Shown here piece by piece: positions 28,045-36,614 of a stretch of 64,000 nt of DNA. The DNA comes from Fructobacillus papyriferae. GTDB lineage: Bacteria > Bacillota > Bacilli > Lactobacillales > Lactobacillaceae. The translations under genes were made by a program, and so were the position numbers. How positions within the stretch are numbered: position 1 is the stretch's first letter; every line of letters begins with the position of its first letter. The notes under the pieces are model-generated. The model had not been told where the DNA came from. It saw nothing but the letters and a program-made list of their open reading frames with translations, and searched no databases. The DNA is taken from positions 62,001 through 126,000 of the forward strand of contig NZ_JAAMFI010000002.1 of assembly GCF_018437225.1 (NCBI RefSeq), written 5' to 3'.

Positions 28045-28403
28045 TGGGAATGATTTGGCTTCAGATTTTAGCCGTGTTGGTCGCACTTGAATTTTTCTAT
28101 ATTATGTATTTAGAAACCGTTGTGCCAACCTCGGAAGCGACTGGTCGCGTTTTTTCGATGTCGCAAGCTGACCTCAAACACGAAAAGGTGCAGCTGCTCT
28201 TTAAGAATCAGGGCGTTTACAATGGCCTGATTGGCCTTTTCGTGCTGGTCGCTGCCTTCTGGCAGCTGACCTGGCTTCTGCCATTGTTGCTATACATTCT
28301 CTTGGTTGCAGCATACGGCGCTTTTTCAGCCGGCAAGGTTGGCCTGTTTTTTAAACAGGGCGGCTTGGCCTTGCTTACACTTGTTGTTTTGTTGTTTGTC
28401 TAA
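28044..28403 (+). CDS. DUF1304 family membrane protein
   Basis: A 119-residue integral membrane protein with about four spans (about 5-25, 52-72, 77-95, 98-118). The conserved pattern (FFYIMYLE, then FKNQGVYNGLIG) is that of the DUF1304 family, whose function is unknown. It is translationally coupled to the FMN reductase. Confidence 0.85.
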   Translation: MGMIWLQILAVLVALEFFYIMYLETVVPTSEATGRVFSMSQADLKHEKVQLLFKNQGVYNGLIGLFVLVAAFWQLTWLLPLLLYILLVAAYGAFSAGKVGLFFKQGGLALLTLVVLLFV

Positions 28404-28404
28404 A

Positions 28405-28716
28405 ATGGCAGCGATTAAAATTTTTGGCCAAGACATCGGGCCAACCGGTACCTGTCGGCACTACCATTCTGATGTTGACGTGGTCGCTTTACGCTGTGAG
28501 AAGTGTCAGCAGTATTTTGCTTGCTATCAATGCCATGATGCCATGCGAAAACATGCCTTTCAGCCAGCTGCCAGGCAGGTTGGCCGACCCGTTCTTTGTG
28601 GGGTCTGCCACAAGACCTTAACATACGCTGAGTACAAAGAAACGGCTTGCCCCTACTGCGGGGCAGCCTTTAACCCAAACTGTGTCTTACACCAGGACCG
28701 CTACTTTCAAGATTAG
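28405..28716 (+). CDS. CHY-type zinc finger protein
   Basis: A 103-residue protein full of Cys and His: CRHYHSDVDVVALRC, CQQYFACYQCH, LCGVC and CPYCGAAFNPNC. The CHY zinc finger binds several zinc ions. Bacterial members are uncharacterised, possibly zinc-storage or redox proteins. The ATG at 28405 is two bases after the previous stop. Confidence 0.88.
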   Translation: MAAIKIFGQDIGPTGTCRHYHSDVDVVALRCEKCQQYFACYQCHDAMRKHAFQPAARQVGRPVLCGVCHKTLTYAEYKETACPYCGAAFNPNCVLHQDRYFQD

Positions 28717-28738
28717 TCGAGCGCTGCTCGACTTTTTA
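28716..28738 (+). terminator. Intrinsic terminator after the CHY gene
   Basis: GTCGAGC-GCT-GCTCGAC followed by five T. Confidence 0.85.
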
Positions 28739-28821
28739 TTTTAAATGAGGATTTTTTAATAAAACGGTTGACTTTGCTGATCAGTACGCCTATCCTTGAG
28801 GAAAAGAAAGCGGGGATTGTG

Positions 28822-29748
28822 ATGCGAAAAGTTGGAATTATTGGCATGGGCCACGTTGGTTCAGCCGTCGCCCACGCCATGGTGCAAGAAGGCGACTTTG
28901 ACGAATACGTTTTAATTGACAAAAAGGCTGAAAAAGTCCGGGCCGAGGTCTTGGATTTGGAAGACGCCGCGGCCAATCAGGATGCCGCCTACAAGATTAT
29001 TGAAAACGACTACCAGGCTTTGGCGGATGCGGATGTGGTCATTTCGGCTGTCGGTAACATTCTCTTGCAGCACAACAATCCATCAAAGGATCGCTTCATT
29101 GAACTACCCTACAACGTCGAGCAGGTGAAAGACGTCGCTTCCAAGTTGAAGCAGACCGACTTTTCCGGTGTGCTGATCGTCATTACCAACCCCTGTGATG
29201 CTATTGCGGCCCTCTACCAAAAAGAAACGGGCTACCCTAAGGAGAAGGTGATCGCCACGGGAACGCTGCTCGATACCGCTCGGATGCGCCGAGCCACGGG
29301 AGCGGCCTTTAAGGTGTCGCCTAAGTCCGTTTCGGGCTACAACCTAGGAGAACACGGCAACACGCAGTTTACCGCTTGGTCAACGGTCCAAATCGCCGGA
29401 CAATCGGCTGCCACTTTGGCCGAAGCAAGGAGCATTGACCTTTCTGAAATCGAAAAGGATTCGATTGTCGGTGGCTACACGGTCTTCATGGGCAAGGGCT
29501 TCACGTCATACGGGATTGCCTCCGCAGCCGTTCGCCTGGCCAAAGTCGTTGTTTCGGACGCCCACGAAGAACTGCCGGTTTCCCACTATCAGGCGCGCTT
29601 TGGTACGTACTTGTCCACGCCAGCCATCGTTGGACGGGCGGGTGTAATCGCTGAAGCGATGCTGACTTTGACGGCAAATGAGGAAGAAAAGCTGGCGGCT
29701 TCCGCCAAGTCTATTGCGACGAAGTTTGAAGAAGTGGTTGGGAAGTAA
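28822..29748 (+). CDS. L-2-hydroxyisocaproate dehydrogenase (lactate dehydrogenase family)
   Basis: A 308-residue NAD-dependent L-2-hydroxyacid dehydrogenase. The Rossmann motif is GIIGMGHVGSAVAH, the NAD loop VGNILLQHNNPSKDR, the substrate region GTLLDTARMRR, and the catalytic His is in NLGEHGNTQF. These features match L-HicDH of Weissella confusa, which reduces branched-chain 2-ketoacids, better than a standard L-LDH. The start is ATG at 28822 with GGGG upstream; a longer in-frame opening from 28768 lacks a good ribosome site. Confidence 0.88.
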   Translation: MRKVGIIGMGHVGSAVAHAMVQEGDFDEYVLIDKKAEKVRAEVLDLEDAAANQDAAYKIIENDYQALADADVVISAVGNILLQHNNPSKDRFIELPYNVEQVKDVASKLKQTDFSGVLIVITNPCDAIAALYQKETGYPKEKVIATGTLLDTARMRRATGAAFKVSPKSVSGYNLGEHGNTQFTAWSTVQIAGQSAATLAEARSIDLSEIEKDSIVGGYTVFMGKGFTSYGIASAAVRLAKVVVSDAHEELPVSHYQARFGTYLSTPAIVGRAGVIAEAMLTLTANEEEKLAASAKSIATKFEEVVGK

Positions 29749-29775
29749 CTTCATTAAAAATAAATGAAAAAGTGG

Positions 29776-29804
29776 TTGTTTTTTATCATTTCGTGTTGTA
29801 AACT
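29776..29804 (+). promoter_or_regulatory. Promoter of the T-box/SAM-hydrolase operon
   Basis: TTGTTT (29776-29781), 17-bp spacer, TAAACT (29799-29804). Confidence 0.55.
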
Positions 29805-29829
29805 CTTTGGTATTGAAGCGAAGAAAAGA

Positions 29830-30082
29830 AAAAGTAAGAATCGCGATTGCTTAGAGAGCTGGTGTTTGGTGAAAACCAGTCAATTTAAATTCTGAAAAAT
29901 GGTCTTGGAGCTTTTATTGAGGTGAGCCTTTGTGAGCCTCAAACGGGAATCGCCCGTTATAGCGAATGGTTTTCAAAAAGGAGAACCTAATAAGGGTATT
30001 TCTGTGAGGAAATACTGAACACACCAGGTGGTAACGCGAAATTTCGTCCCGGGTAGGTCTTTTGACCTATCCGGGTTTTTTA
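29830..30082 (+). promoter_or_regulatory. T-box leader, probably sensing uncharged tRNA-Met
   Basis: Stem I begins near TTAGAGAGCTGGTG...AACCAG. The specifier region TGAAAAATGGTCTTGGAGC contains ATG at 29899-29901. The antiterminator box AGGTGGTAACGCG is at 30026-30038; its TGGT bulge would pair with discriminator A. The competing terminator is CCCGGGTAGGTC (30048-30059)/GACCTATCCGGG (30064-30075) with a T-run. Met specificity is inferred and fits the SAM-linked downstream gene. Confidence 0.85.
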
Positions 30083-30123
30083 GTTGCAAAAAATTAGGGA
30101 CGCCTAATGAATAGGGAGAAAAA

Positions 30124-30966
30124 ATGAAAGAAGCACTCGTATTACAAACAGATTTTGGTTTAAATGATGGCGCAGTTTCGACAATGTATGGTGTCGCGCG
30201 TCAGGTCGATGCAGATGTGACTGTGGCTGATCTCACACATGGTATTACGCCTTTTAATATTTTTGAGGGGTCTTTCCGACTTTCACAAACAGTTAAGTAT
30301 TGGCCAGCAGGAACAGTTTTTGTTTCGGTTGTCGATCCTGGAGTAGGATCCAAGCGGCTTTCCTTAGTGGCTAAGCTTAAAACCGGGCACTATGTTGTCA
30401 CACCGGATAATGGCACGTTGACGCATTTGGAAAGACTATACGGAATCGAAGCGGTGCGCGTAATCGATGAAACAATCGATCGTTTACCAGGTTCTGAGAA
30501 GTCAGCGACCTTCCATGGACGCGACATTTACGTTTATAACGGGGCTCGTTTGGCTGGTGGTGAGGTGACTTTTGACCAAATCGGTAAGGAATTACCGGTG
30601 CAAGACATTGTCCGCCTGCCTTTGAACCCGGCCCGGGTTGAAGGAAACAAAATTCTTGGAAACGTCGACATCACGGATGTTAACTTTGGCTCGCTTTGGA
30701 CTAACATTGATGAAGATCTTTGGGAAGATTTTGGCGCCCGTTATGGGGATGTCTTCAACGTATCGGTCTTTTATGAAGGGAAACGAGTTTATCAAGCGAA
30801 GCTGCCCTACTATAAGACTTTTGCCGACGTAAAAAATGGCGAAACGTTAATTTATGTCAACTCAGTCTACACAGTAGGTATTGCCATTCGCATGGGTTCA
30901 ATGGCAGCAGAAAACCATCTTTCAGCCGGTCAGCACTGGACGATTGAAATTGAAAAGGGGGACTAA
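30124..30966 (+). CDS. SAM hydrolase/SAM-dependent halogenase-like protein (DUF62)
   Basis: A 280-residue protein of the SAM hydroxide adenosyltransferase family. Conserved sequences are LQTDFGLNDG, ADLTHGITPFNIFEGSF, VSVVDPGVGSKR, TPDNGTLTHL and the FHGRDIYV segment bearing the Arg and His of the active site. Members split SAM to adenosine and methionine with water. It is the first gene under a Met-type T-box and is followed by an ECF transporter. Function of the pairing is inferred. Confidence 0.88.
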   Translation: MKEALVLQTDFGLNDGAVSTMYGVARQVDADVTVADLTHGITPFNIFEGSFRLSQTVKYWPAGTVFVSVVDPGVGSKRLSLVAKLKTGHYVVTPDNGTLTHLERLYGIEAVRVIDETIDRLPGSEKSATFHGRDIYVYNGARLAGGEVTFDQIGKELPVQDIVRLPLNPARVEGNKILGNVDITDVNFGSLWTNIDEDLWEDFGARYGDVFNVSVFYEGKRVYQAKLPYYKTFADVKNGETLIYVNSVYTVGIAIRMGSMAAENHLSAGQHWTIEIEKGD

Positions 30967-30967
30967 G

Positions 30968-31525
30968 ATGAAGAAAAAGGGATTATCAACAAAGGATGTT
31001 GTTGCCATTGGAATCGGAGCAGCGGTGTTCTTGATTTTGTTTAAATTTATTGCCATTCCAACGGGAATACCAAATACGCAGATTAACGTGGCTCAATCAT
31101 GGTTATCGCTTCTTTCCGTGATCTTTTCACCAATTGTTGGTTTCTTTGTGGCCATCATTGGGCACAGCCTAAATGATGCCATTTCTTATGGATCGGTTTG
31201 GTGGTCTTGGGTCATTGCAGATGGCATCTATGCCTTGATTTTCGGGGTGCTGGTCAAGCGAGTAAAATTGTTGCGGGGAAAGTTAACTGCTTTCAAGTTG
31301 CTCTGGTTTAACATTAGCCAGGCCATTGCCAATGTCATTGCTTGGTTAGTTGTAGCACCCAGCCTAGACATTTTGATTTATGCCGAACCAGCTAACAAAG
31401 TCTTCTTGCAAGGGGGTCTCTCTGTTGTAGTGAACATCATTTCGACGGCAATTATTGGAACGACTCTGTTATCGCTGTATATTAAAAACAAAGGCCAACA
31501 AGAACTGTTGCGCAAAGAAGATTAG
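30968..31525 (+). CDS. ECF transporter S component, UPF0397-like
   Basis: A 185-residue membrane protein with five or six spans. The sequence STKDVVAIGIGAAVF...IPTGIPNTQINVAQSW and PIVGFFVAIIGHSLNDAISYGSVWWSWVIADG is typical of the UPF0397 group of substrate-binding subunits. The substrate is unknown; the T-box and SAM hydrolase point to methionine, an adenosyl/methylthio compound, or a cobalamin-related molecule. The ATG follows GGGGACTAAG, one base after the SAM hydrolase stop. Confidence 0.88.
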   Translation: MKKKGLSTKDVVAIGIGAAVFLILFKFIAIPTGIPNTQINVAQSWLSLLSVIFSPIVGFFVAIIGHSLNDAISYGSVWWSWVIADGIYALIFGVLVKRVKLLRGKLTAFKLLWFNISQAIANVIAWLVVAPSLDILIYAEPANKVFLQGGLSVVVNIISTAIIGTTLLSLYIKNKGQQELLRKED

Positions 31526-31537
31526 AAAGAGAACTGA

Positions 31538-33217
31538 ATGACTGATTCTGTCTTACAATTTAAGGACCTCTCCTTTCGTTATCACAGTCAAGCGGAAGAA
31601 ACGTTGAAGAATCTCAACTTTACCATTCAAAGGGGGAGTAAAACACTCGTTTTAGGCCCATCTGGTTCAGGAAAGTCAACACTGATTGCTCTTATCAATG
31701 CTTTAGTCACTGAAAAAGAAGGCGAAATCGACGGACAAGTCATCATTAACGATGAGGACCAAGCTGGAACTGACTCTTTTGACCGTTCGCTTTTGGTTGG
31801 AACTATTTTACAAGACACTGATCGCCAGTTTGTTGGCCTAACGGTGGCTGAAGACATTGCTTTCGTGCTCGAAAACGAGGCGGAAGCGGTTGAAAAACTG
31901 CGGGCTGCCGTCGCTAACATCGCCGATAAATTAGGCTTGACTAACTTGCTGCCGTTGGGTCCGGAGGCGCTCTCGGGTGGACAAAAGCAACGGGTTGCCA
32001 TGGCGGGGGTGCTGGTTGGGAATAGTCCCATTTTAGTTTTGGATGAGCCCCTGGCAAGTCTTGATCCCCAAACCGGTCAAGCGGTGCTGGCGACTATCGA
32101 ACAGCTGCATCAAGATGGTATTACCATTATGATGGTGGAACATCGTCTGGATGAGGTGTTGCGTCAAGGCGTTGATCATGTTTTGGTTCTGAAAAACGGG
32201 GAACTGGTCTTTGACGGACAGGCCGAGGATTTGCTTAAAAACTCTCGTTTTCACGATTGGCAATTGGCCCAACCGGCCTATCTGTCACTTATTGAACAAG
32301 CGGGTTATTCAATGCAGAATCTTGAGCACATTGACGATGTTCAAAAGGTAACCGGCCCCAACCTGAAGCAGCAACTGCAACAGGCGCCAAAAGCTAGAAA
32401 AACAGCGGGTAAGGGAGCACAAGAAAGACTCCCGGCCGCCTTGGAGGCAAAAAACCTGACCTATTCCTATGGCCATCGAACCATTTTAGACGATGTTTCG
32501 TTGACTATTGATGCTAACCAATGGTTGGCCCTGATTGGTGAAAATGGTTCTGGGAAGTCGACCTTAGCCCGTTTGATTGCTGGTTTCTTACCTGTTCAAC
32601 AGGGACGTGTTTTTTCAAAGAGTGACGAGGTTAATGACGCAACGGTCGACCTTGCTGAACTGAGCTTAGCAGAGCAGGCGCGATACGTGGGCTATGTTTC
32701 GCAAAACCCCAATGAGATGCTAATTGGCTTGTCGGTTTTTGAGGAAGTAGCTACTGGCTTGCGTCTACATCACGTGGCGGAAGAGGTCATTGAGGAAACG
32801 GTTCATTTTGCTTTAAAAAAGGCGAATCTCTACCCCTATCGTCATTGGCAAAGTCAATCGCTGTCTTTTGGTCAAAAGAGGCGTTTATCCGTTTTGTCAG
32901 TAGCCATTTTGGAACCCAAGGTCCTAATTTTGGACGAACCAACGGCTGGACAAGACGATGTTTCCGCCAAGGGATTGCTAGAATACTTGCGTTTGCTGCA
33001 AGATTCCGGAATTGCTCTGGTGACGGTTACGCACGATATGGGCCTGATTGAAAAATGGGCGGATCAGGTGGTTTCCCTGGTAGCGGGGCGCCTAACGGCG
33101 AAAATGACGCCGGTCGAACTCTTTAGCCAACGCTCATTATTGGAACAGACGTCACTGATTGTGCCATCGGACCAAATTTTGCTGACGCGCATTGAAAGGG
33201 AGGGGAGTCATGACTGA
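31538..33217 (+). CDS. ECF transporter energy-coupling ATPase, fused A and A' domains
   Basis: A 559-residue protein with two complete ABC ATPase domains. The first has Walker [10 protein letters not shown] (about 41-49) and signature LSGGQKQR; the second has GENGSGKST (about 336-344) and signature LSFGQKRR. The linker (about 255-300) is Gln/Lys-rich. In many Firmicutes the two ATPases are separate genes (ecfA1/A2); here they are fused, as in dedicated group I-like systems. It powers transport through EcfT and the S component. Confidence 0.92.
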   Translation: MTDSVLQFKDLSFRYHSQAEETLKNLNFTIQRGSKTLVLGPSGSGKSTLIALINALVTEKEGEIDGQVIINDEDQAGTDSFDRSLLVGTILQDTDRQFVGLTVAEDIAFVLENEAEAVEKLRAAVANIADKLGLTNLLPLGPEALSGGQKQRVAMAGVLVGNSPILVLDEPLASLDPQTGQAVLATIEQLHQDGITIMMVEHRLDEVLRQGVDHVLVLKNGELVFDGQAEDLLKNSRFHDWQLAQPAYLSLIEQAGYSMQNLEHIDDVQKVTGPNLKQQLQQAPKARKTAGKGAQERLPAALEAKNLTYSYGHRTILDDVSLTIDANQWLALIGENGSGKSTLARLIAGFLPVQQGRVFSKSDEVNDATVDLAELSLAEQARYVGYVSQNPNEMLIGLSVFEEVATGLRLHHVAEEVIEETVHFALKKANLYPYRHWQSQSLSFGQKRRLSVLSVAILEPKVLILDEPTAGQDDVSAKGLLEYLRLLQDSGIALVTVTHDMGLIEKWADQVVSLVAGRLTAKMTPVELFSQRSLLEQTSLIVPSDQILLTRIEREGSHD

Positions 33218-34031
33218 TTTTCTTGGTTATCAAGACCGCGATTCGGTCATTCACCGATTAAATGCAACGAGTAAGTTGCTCGTCTTTTTGTTGCTTACGG
33301 TCGCGGGGATTCTTTCCTTTGACATCCGCTTCCTGTTTTTGTTGACGGTTTTTGCTGGTTTTGTTTTATATCTATCAAAAATCTCTTGGCGATCGATTCG
33401 AATACTGGTTTATTTAACCGTCGTTTTTGCGCTACTTAATTTGGTGTTGATTTATGTTTTTGCACCTCGATATGGTGTCGAGTTATACCAGGATAAGACG
33501 GTCTTACTTGGTTCGGGTTACTATGCCTTGACAAGTCAGCAACTCTTCTATGAACTGCTAGTACTATTAAAGTACTGCTTTTCGGTGCCACTTTCCCTTG
33601 CCTTCTTGCTCATGACCCAACCTTCTCAATTGGCAGCGGGGCTGAATCGAGTGGGGATTTCTTATAAAATTGCTTACGCCTTTTCGTTGACGTTACGCTA
33701 TTTGCCGACGATTCAAAACGAGTTTCAAACCACAAAAAAGGTGCAGGAAGCCCGTGGTTTCGCCCTTGGTAAAAAAGCATCCTTAGGCAAGAAAATAATG
33801 GCTTCGACCCGCCTCTTGCTTTCACTGGCTTTTTCAACTTTGGAGAAAGTGGAAACGATTTCAGAAGCCATGGCGTTGCGACGCTTCGGCAAGAAGCAAA
33901 AGAGAACCTGGTATTATAGTCAAAAATGGCAGTTGCCAGATTGGTTCGCTTTAATGGTAGGAGGGGTTCTTTTGCTACTGGCTGTCTGGTTGGTATCGGT
34001 TGATGGTGGCCGATTTTGGAATCCTTTCTAA
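33210..34031 (+). CDS. ECF transporter transmembrane component EcfT
   Basis: A 273-residue scaffold protein with spans near 25-70, 75-95, 120-145 and the C-terminal region. The coupling helices are visible as KKVQEARGFALGKK and ISEAMALRRFGKKQ, carrying the family's A-R-G-like motifs (the second is ALRRFG). The start overlaps the ATPase gene by 8 nt. A dedicated EcfT within this operon suggests a self-contained transporter. Confidence 0.92.
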   Translation: MTDFLGYQDRDSVIHRLNATSKLLVFLLLTVAGILSFDIRFLFLLTVFAGFVLYLSKISWRSIRILVYLTVVFALLNLVLIYVFAPRYGVELYQDKTVLLGSGYYALTSQQLFYELLVLLKYCFSVPLSLAFLLMTQPSQLAAGLNRVGISYKIAYAFSLTLRYLPTIQNEFQTTKKVQEARGFALGKKASLGKKIMASTRLLLSLAFSTLEKVETISEAMALRRFGKKQKRTWYYSQKWQLPDWFALMVGGVLLLLAVWLVSVDGGRFWNPF

Positions 34032-34061
34032 CAAATAAATTAAAATATTTTCATAAAACGG

Positions 34062-34090
34062 TTGTTTTTGCTTTGAATATAGGATATATT
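34062..34090 (+). promoter_or_regulatory. Promoter of tRNA-Asn
   Basis: TTGTTT (34062-34067), 17-bp spacer, TATATT (34085-34090). Confidence 0.7.
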
Positions 34091-34109
34091 AATAACAACA
34101 ATTATTAAT

Positions 34110-34182
34110 TGTCTTGTAGTTCAGTTGGTAGAACACCGCACTGTTAATGCGAAGGTCGCTGGTTCGAGCCCAGCCGGGACAG
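34110..34182 (+). tRNA. tRNA-Asn (anticodon GTT)
   Basis: Acceptor stem TGTCTTG/CGGGACA with two G-U pairs, discriminator G, anticodon loop CTGTTAA and T arm CTGGTTCGAGCCCAG. Confidence 0.96.
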
Positions 34183-34190
34183 TCTTTTGG

Positions 34191-34226
34191 AAGCACGTAC
34201 CGAATGAAAACGGTAGGTGCTTTTTG
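34191..34226 (+). terminator. Terminator after tRNA-Asn
   Basis: AAGCACGTACCG pairs with CGGTAGGTGCTT (one mismatch), followed by T-run. Confidence 0.8.
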
Positions 34227-34344
34227 TTTGCTTATTTGATATCCATGTGAAGAAAGTTCACAAAAGAAAGGATTTCCCCAATTCATCGAGCTACAATAAA
34301 AGAAATGTCTCTTTTAGCAGAGAACCGCATAGGGAGGAAGCGCG

Positions 34345-35082
34345 ATGTCAATGATTGAATTTAAAGACGTGGAAAAATACTACGGTGATTTTCACGCATT
34401 AAAGGATATTAACTTAACGATCGATGCTGGTGAAACCGTTGTGTTGATTGGTCCTTCGGGGTCTGGAAAGTCGACCTTAATTCGAACGGTTAACGGGTTA
34501 GAAGAAATTCAAGAAGGTCAGTTGCTTGTCGACGGCTTTGATTTGCACGATCCGAAAACCGACATGAATAAAATCCGGAAAAACGTCGGCATGGTTTTCC
34601 AACACTTTAATCTGTATAACAACAAGACGGTTTTGGAGAATATTATGCTGGCTCCGCGCTTAGTTCTTAAGCGTGATGAAGAAGAAAACAAGCAATTGGC
34701 CATGGCGCTTTTGGAGCGAGTGGGCTTAGCGGATAAGGCCAATAACAGGCCGTCTGCTCTGTCAGGTGGACAAAAGCAGCGGGTCGCGATTGCCCGTTCC
34801 TTAGCCATGAAGCCAAAGTGTTTGCTTTTTGACGAACCAACGTCTGCTTTGGATCCAGAAATGATCGGCGATGTGTTACGGGTCATGAAAGAAATTGCCG
34901 AAGACTCCGACATGACCATGTTGGTCGTGACCCATGAAATGGGCTTTGCTAAAGCGGTTGCGGACCGTGTCATTTTTATGGCCGACGGACAGATTTTAGA
35001 AGATTCGTCAACGGAACAGTTCTTTCAAGAACCAAGCAATGAACGGGCTAAGAAATTTTTGAGCCAAGTGGCTAACCACTAG
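34345..35082 (+). CDS. Polar amino acid ABC transporter ATP-binding protein (GlnQ-like)
   Basis: A 245-residue ABC ATPase. Walker A is GPSGSGKST (38-46), the Q-loop is [10 protein letters not shown], the signature is LSGGQKQR, and Walker B is [13 protein letters not shown]. The sequence matches the glutamine/glutamate transporter ATPases. It starts after GGGAGGAAG and heads a four-gene operon (ATPase, binding protein, two permeases). Specificity is inferred from similarity to GlnQ. Confidence 0.93.
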   Translation: MSMIEFKDVEKYYGDFHALKDINLTIDAGETVVLIGPSGSGKSTLIRTVNGLEEIQEGQLLVDGFDLHDPKTDMNKIRKNVGMVFQHFNLYNNKTVLENIMLAPRLVLKRDEEENKQLAMALLERVGLADKANNRPSALSGGQKQRVAIARSLAMKPKCLLFDEPTSALDPEMIGDVLRVMKEIAEDSDMTMLVVTHEMGFAKAVADRVIFMADGQILEDSSTEQFFQEPSNERAKKFLSQVANH

Positions 35083-35095
35083 GAGAGGAGGCAAG

Positions 35096-35965
35096 ATGGA
35101 AAAGAATAAGAAACGTCTTTTTGGCATGGTGGCCGCCCTCCTTTTGGTATTGTTCCTGCTTCTCTTGGGTTTTTGGGCCGCCAACCGTGCGCATGAAAAT
35201 AAACGTCATCAAGACACGCTGGAACGCGTTAAAAAAACCAAGATGATTCATTGGGGAGTAAAAACAGATACCAAGCTGTTTGGTTTAGTAAACACCAAGT
35301 CTGGCCAATCAGAAGGCTTTGATGTTGATTTGGCGAAGGCCTTGACCAAGCAAATTGGAAAACAACTGGGGCTGGAGCTGACGCCTTCTTTTACACCAGT
35401 GAACGCTTCATCGAAGGTACAATTGCTAAAAAACACCAACATTGACGGCGTCATGGCTGTCATGACCATTACCAAGGAGCGGGCAAAAGTTGTGGACTTC
35501 TCGAATCCTTATTTCCCTGCAGGAAATGCCCTATTGGTTCGAAAGGATTCAGGTGTTCAGTCGATTAAAGATCTGAACGATCCGTCTAAGACTATCCTGA
35601 TCGCTTTGGGAACGACGGCTGCGGATACCGTGAAAAAGGAAGCGCCCAAAGCTAAAGTTTTGGCACTGCAGGATTATGCTTCGGCGATGCAAGCTTTAAA
35701 AGCTGGTCAAGGACAAGCCATTGTGACCGATAACGCCATTTTGTATGGTTTGGTTGCTGAGAACCCTGATTACCAAGTCGTTGGTGGCATCATGGGTTAT
35801 GCCCCATATGGTATTGCCTTTGACCACAACCAACCGGGGATGGTCAAGCAGGCCAACCAGGCATTGGAATCTCTGGAAAAAGACGGTACCTACAACACCT
35901 TGATTAAGAAATGGTTTAGCCAAGTACCGGGCCTTGATCTTAGTCAACTGGAGGTGCAATCATGA
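35096..35965 (+). CDS. Amino acid ABC transporter substrate-binding protein
   Basis: A 289-residue extracellular solute-binding protein, family 3. The binding domain has MIHWGVKTDTKLFG, EGFDVDLAKALTKQIG and MTITKERAKVVDFSNPYF. The N-terminus has a long hydrophobic stretch (about 9-30) but no lipobox Cys, so it is likely tethered by an uncleaved signal anchor or released. Substrate is probably glutamine, glutamate or aspartate. Its end overlaps the next gene by 4 nt. Confidence 0.9.
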   Translation: MEKNKKRLFGMVAALLLVLFLLLLGFWAANRAHENKRHQDTLERVKKTKMIHWGVKTDTKLFGLVNTKSGQSEGFDVDLAKALTKQIGKQLGLELTPSFTPVNASSKVQLLKNTNIDGVMAVMTITKERAKVVDFSNPYFPAGNALLVRKDSGVQSIKDLNDPSKTILIALGTTAADTVKKEAPKAKVLALQDYASAMQALKAGQGQAIVTDNAILYGLVAENPDYQVVGGIMGYAPYGIAFDHNQPGMVKQANQALESLEKDGTYNTLIKKWFSQVPGLDLSQLEVQS

Positions 35966-36603
35966 CACTTTTTAATCATTACAGCGCCCTCTTTTTCTCC
36001 GGATTCGGTTATACCATTTTGGCTTCTCTCATTGCGCTCGTGGCTTCCCTGATTCTCGGGACGTTTTTTGCCCTTTTACAGCTGTCAAAAAAACGTTTTT
36101 TGGCCATGCTTGGCAATGCCTATGTTCAGTTTTTAAGAAACGTTCCTTTGCTGATCATTACACTGTTCTTTTATTTGGCCGTCGCAAAGGTAATCAAGAT
36201 GACGGGCTTTGTTTCGGGGACGGTGGCGCTATCCCTTTATACCTCAGCCTTTATTGCCGAATCGGTTCGTGCAGGTATTTTGGCCATTGATCATGGGCAA
36301 ATGGAAGGGGCTTTGGCCAATGGACTATCCTATGGTCAGGCCATGAGCCGGGTCGTGTTGCCCCAGGCATTCAAAGTCGCCCTCCCATCTTTGGGAAACC
36401 AATTGATTAATTTGGTTAAGAATTCGTCGATCCTTGCCTTTGTCGGCGGTTTGGATTTGATGTATCAGGGGAATCTGGTGGCCGCTAGTTCCTTTGATAC
36501 GTTCACGTCTTACCTTGTGGTGGGCCTTTTCTATCTTGTGTTGACCTTGCCGTTAAGCTATGTCATGCAATACTTAGAAGAACACTTACAAGAAAGTCGA
36601 TAG
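35962..36603 (+). CDS. Amino acid ABC transporter permease
   Basis: A 213-residue HisM/GlnM-type permease with about five spans. The EAA-like cytoplasmic loop, GQMEGALANGLSYGQAMSRVVLPQAFKVALPSL, is well conserved and docks to the ATPase. The start overlaps the binding-protein stop (ATGA). It forms a heterodimer with the next gene product. Confidence 0.92.
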   Translation: MTLFNHYSALFFSGFGYTILASLIALVASLILGTFFALLQLSKKRFLAMLGNAYVQFLRNVPLLIITLFFYLAVAKVIKMTGFVSGTVALSLYTSAFIAESVRAGILAIDHGQMEGALANGLSYGQAMSRVVLPQAFKVALPSLGNQLINLVKNSSILAFVGGLDLMYQGNLVAASSFDTFTSYLVVGLFYLVLTLPLSYVMQYLEEHLQESR

Positions 36604-36614
36604 GAGAAAGAAAA

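Noticed and set aside
34303-34360. Short ORF ahead of the glutamine-type ABC operon as a leader peptide
   Set aside because: No ribosome site, no codon run and no terminator between it and the operon.
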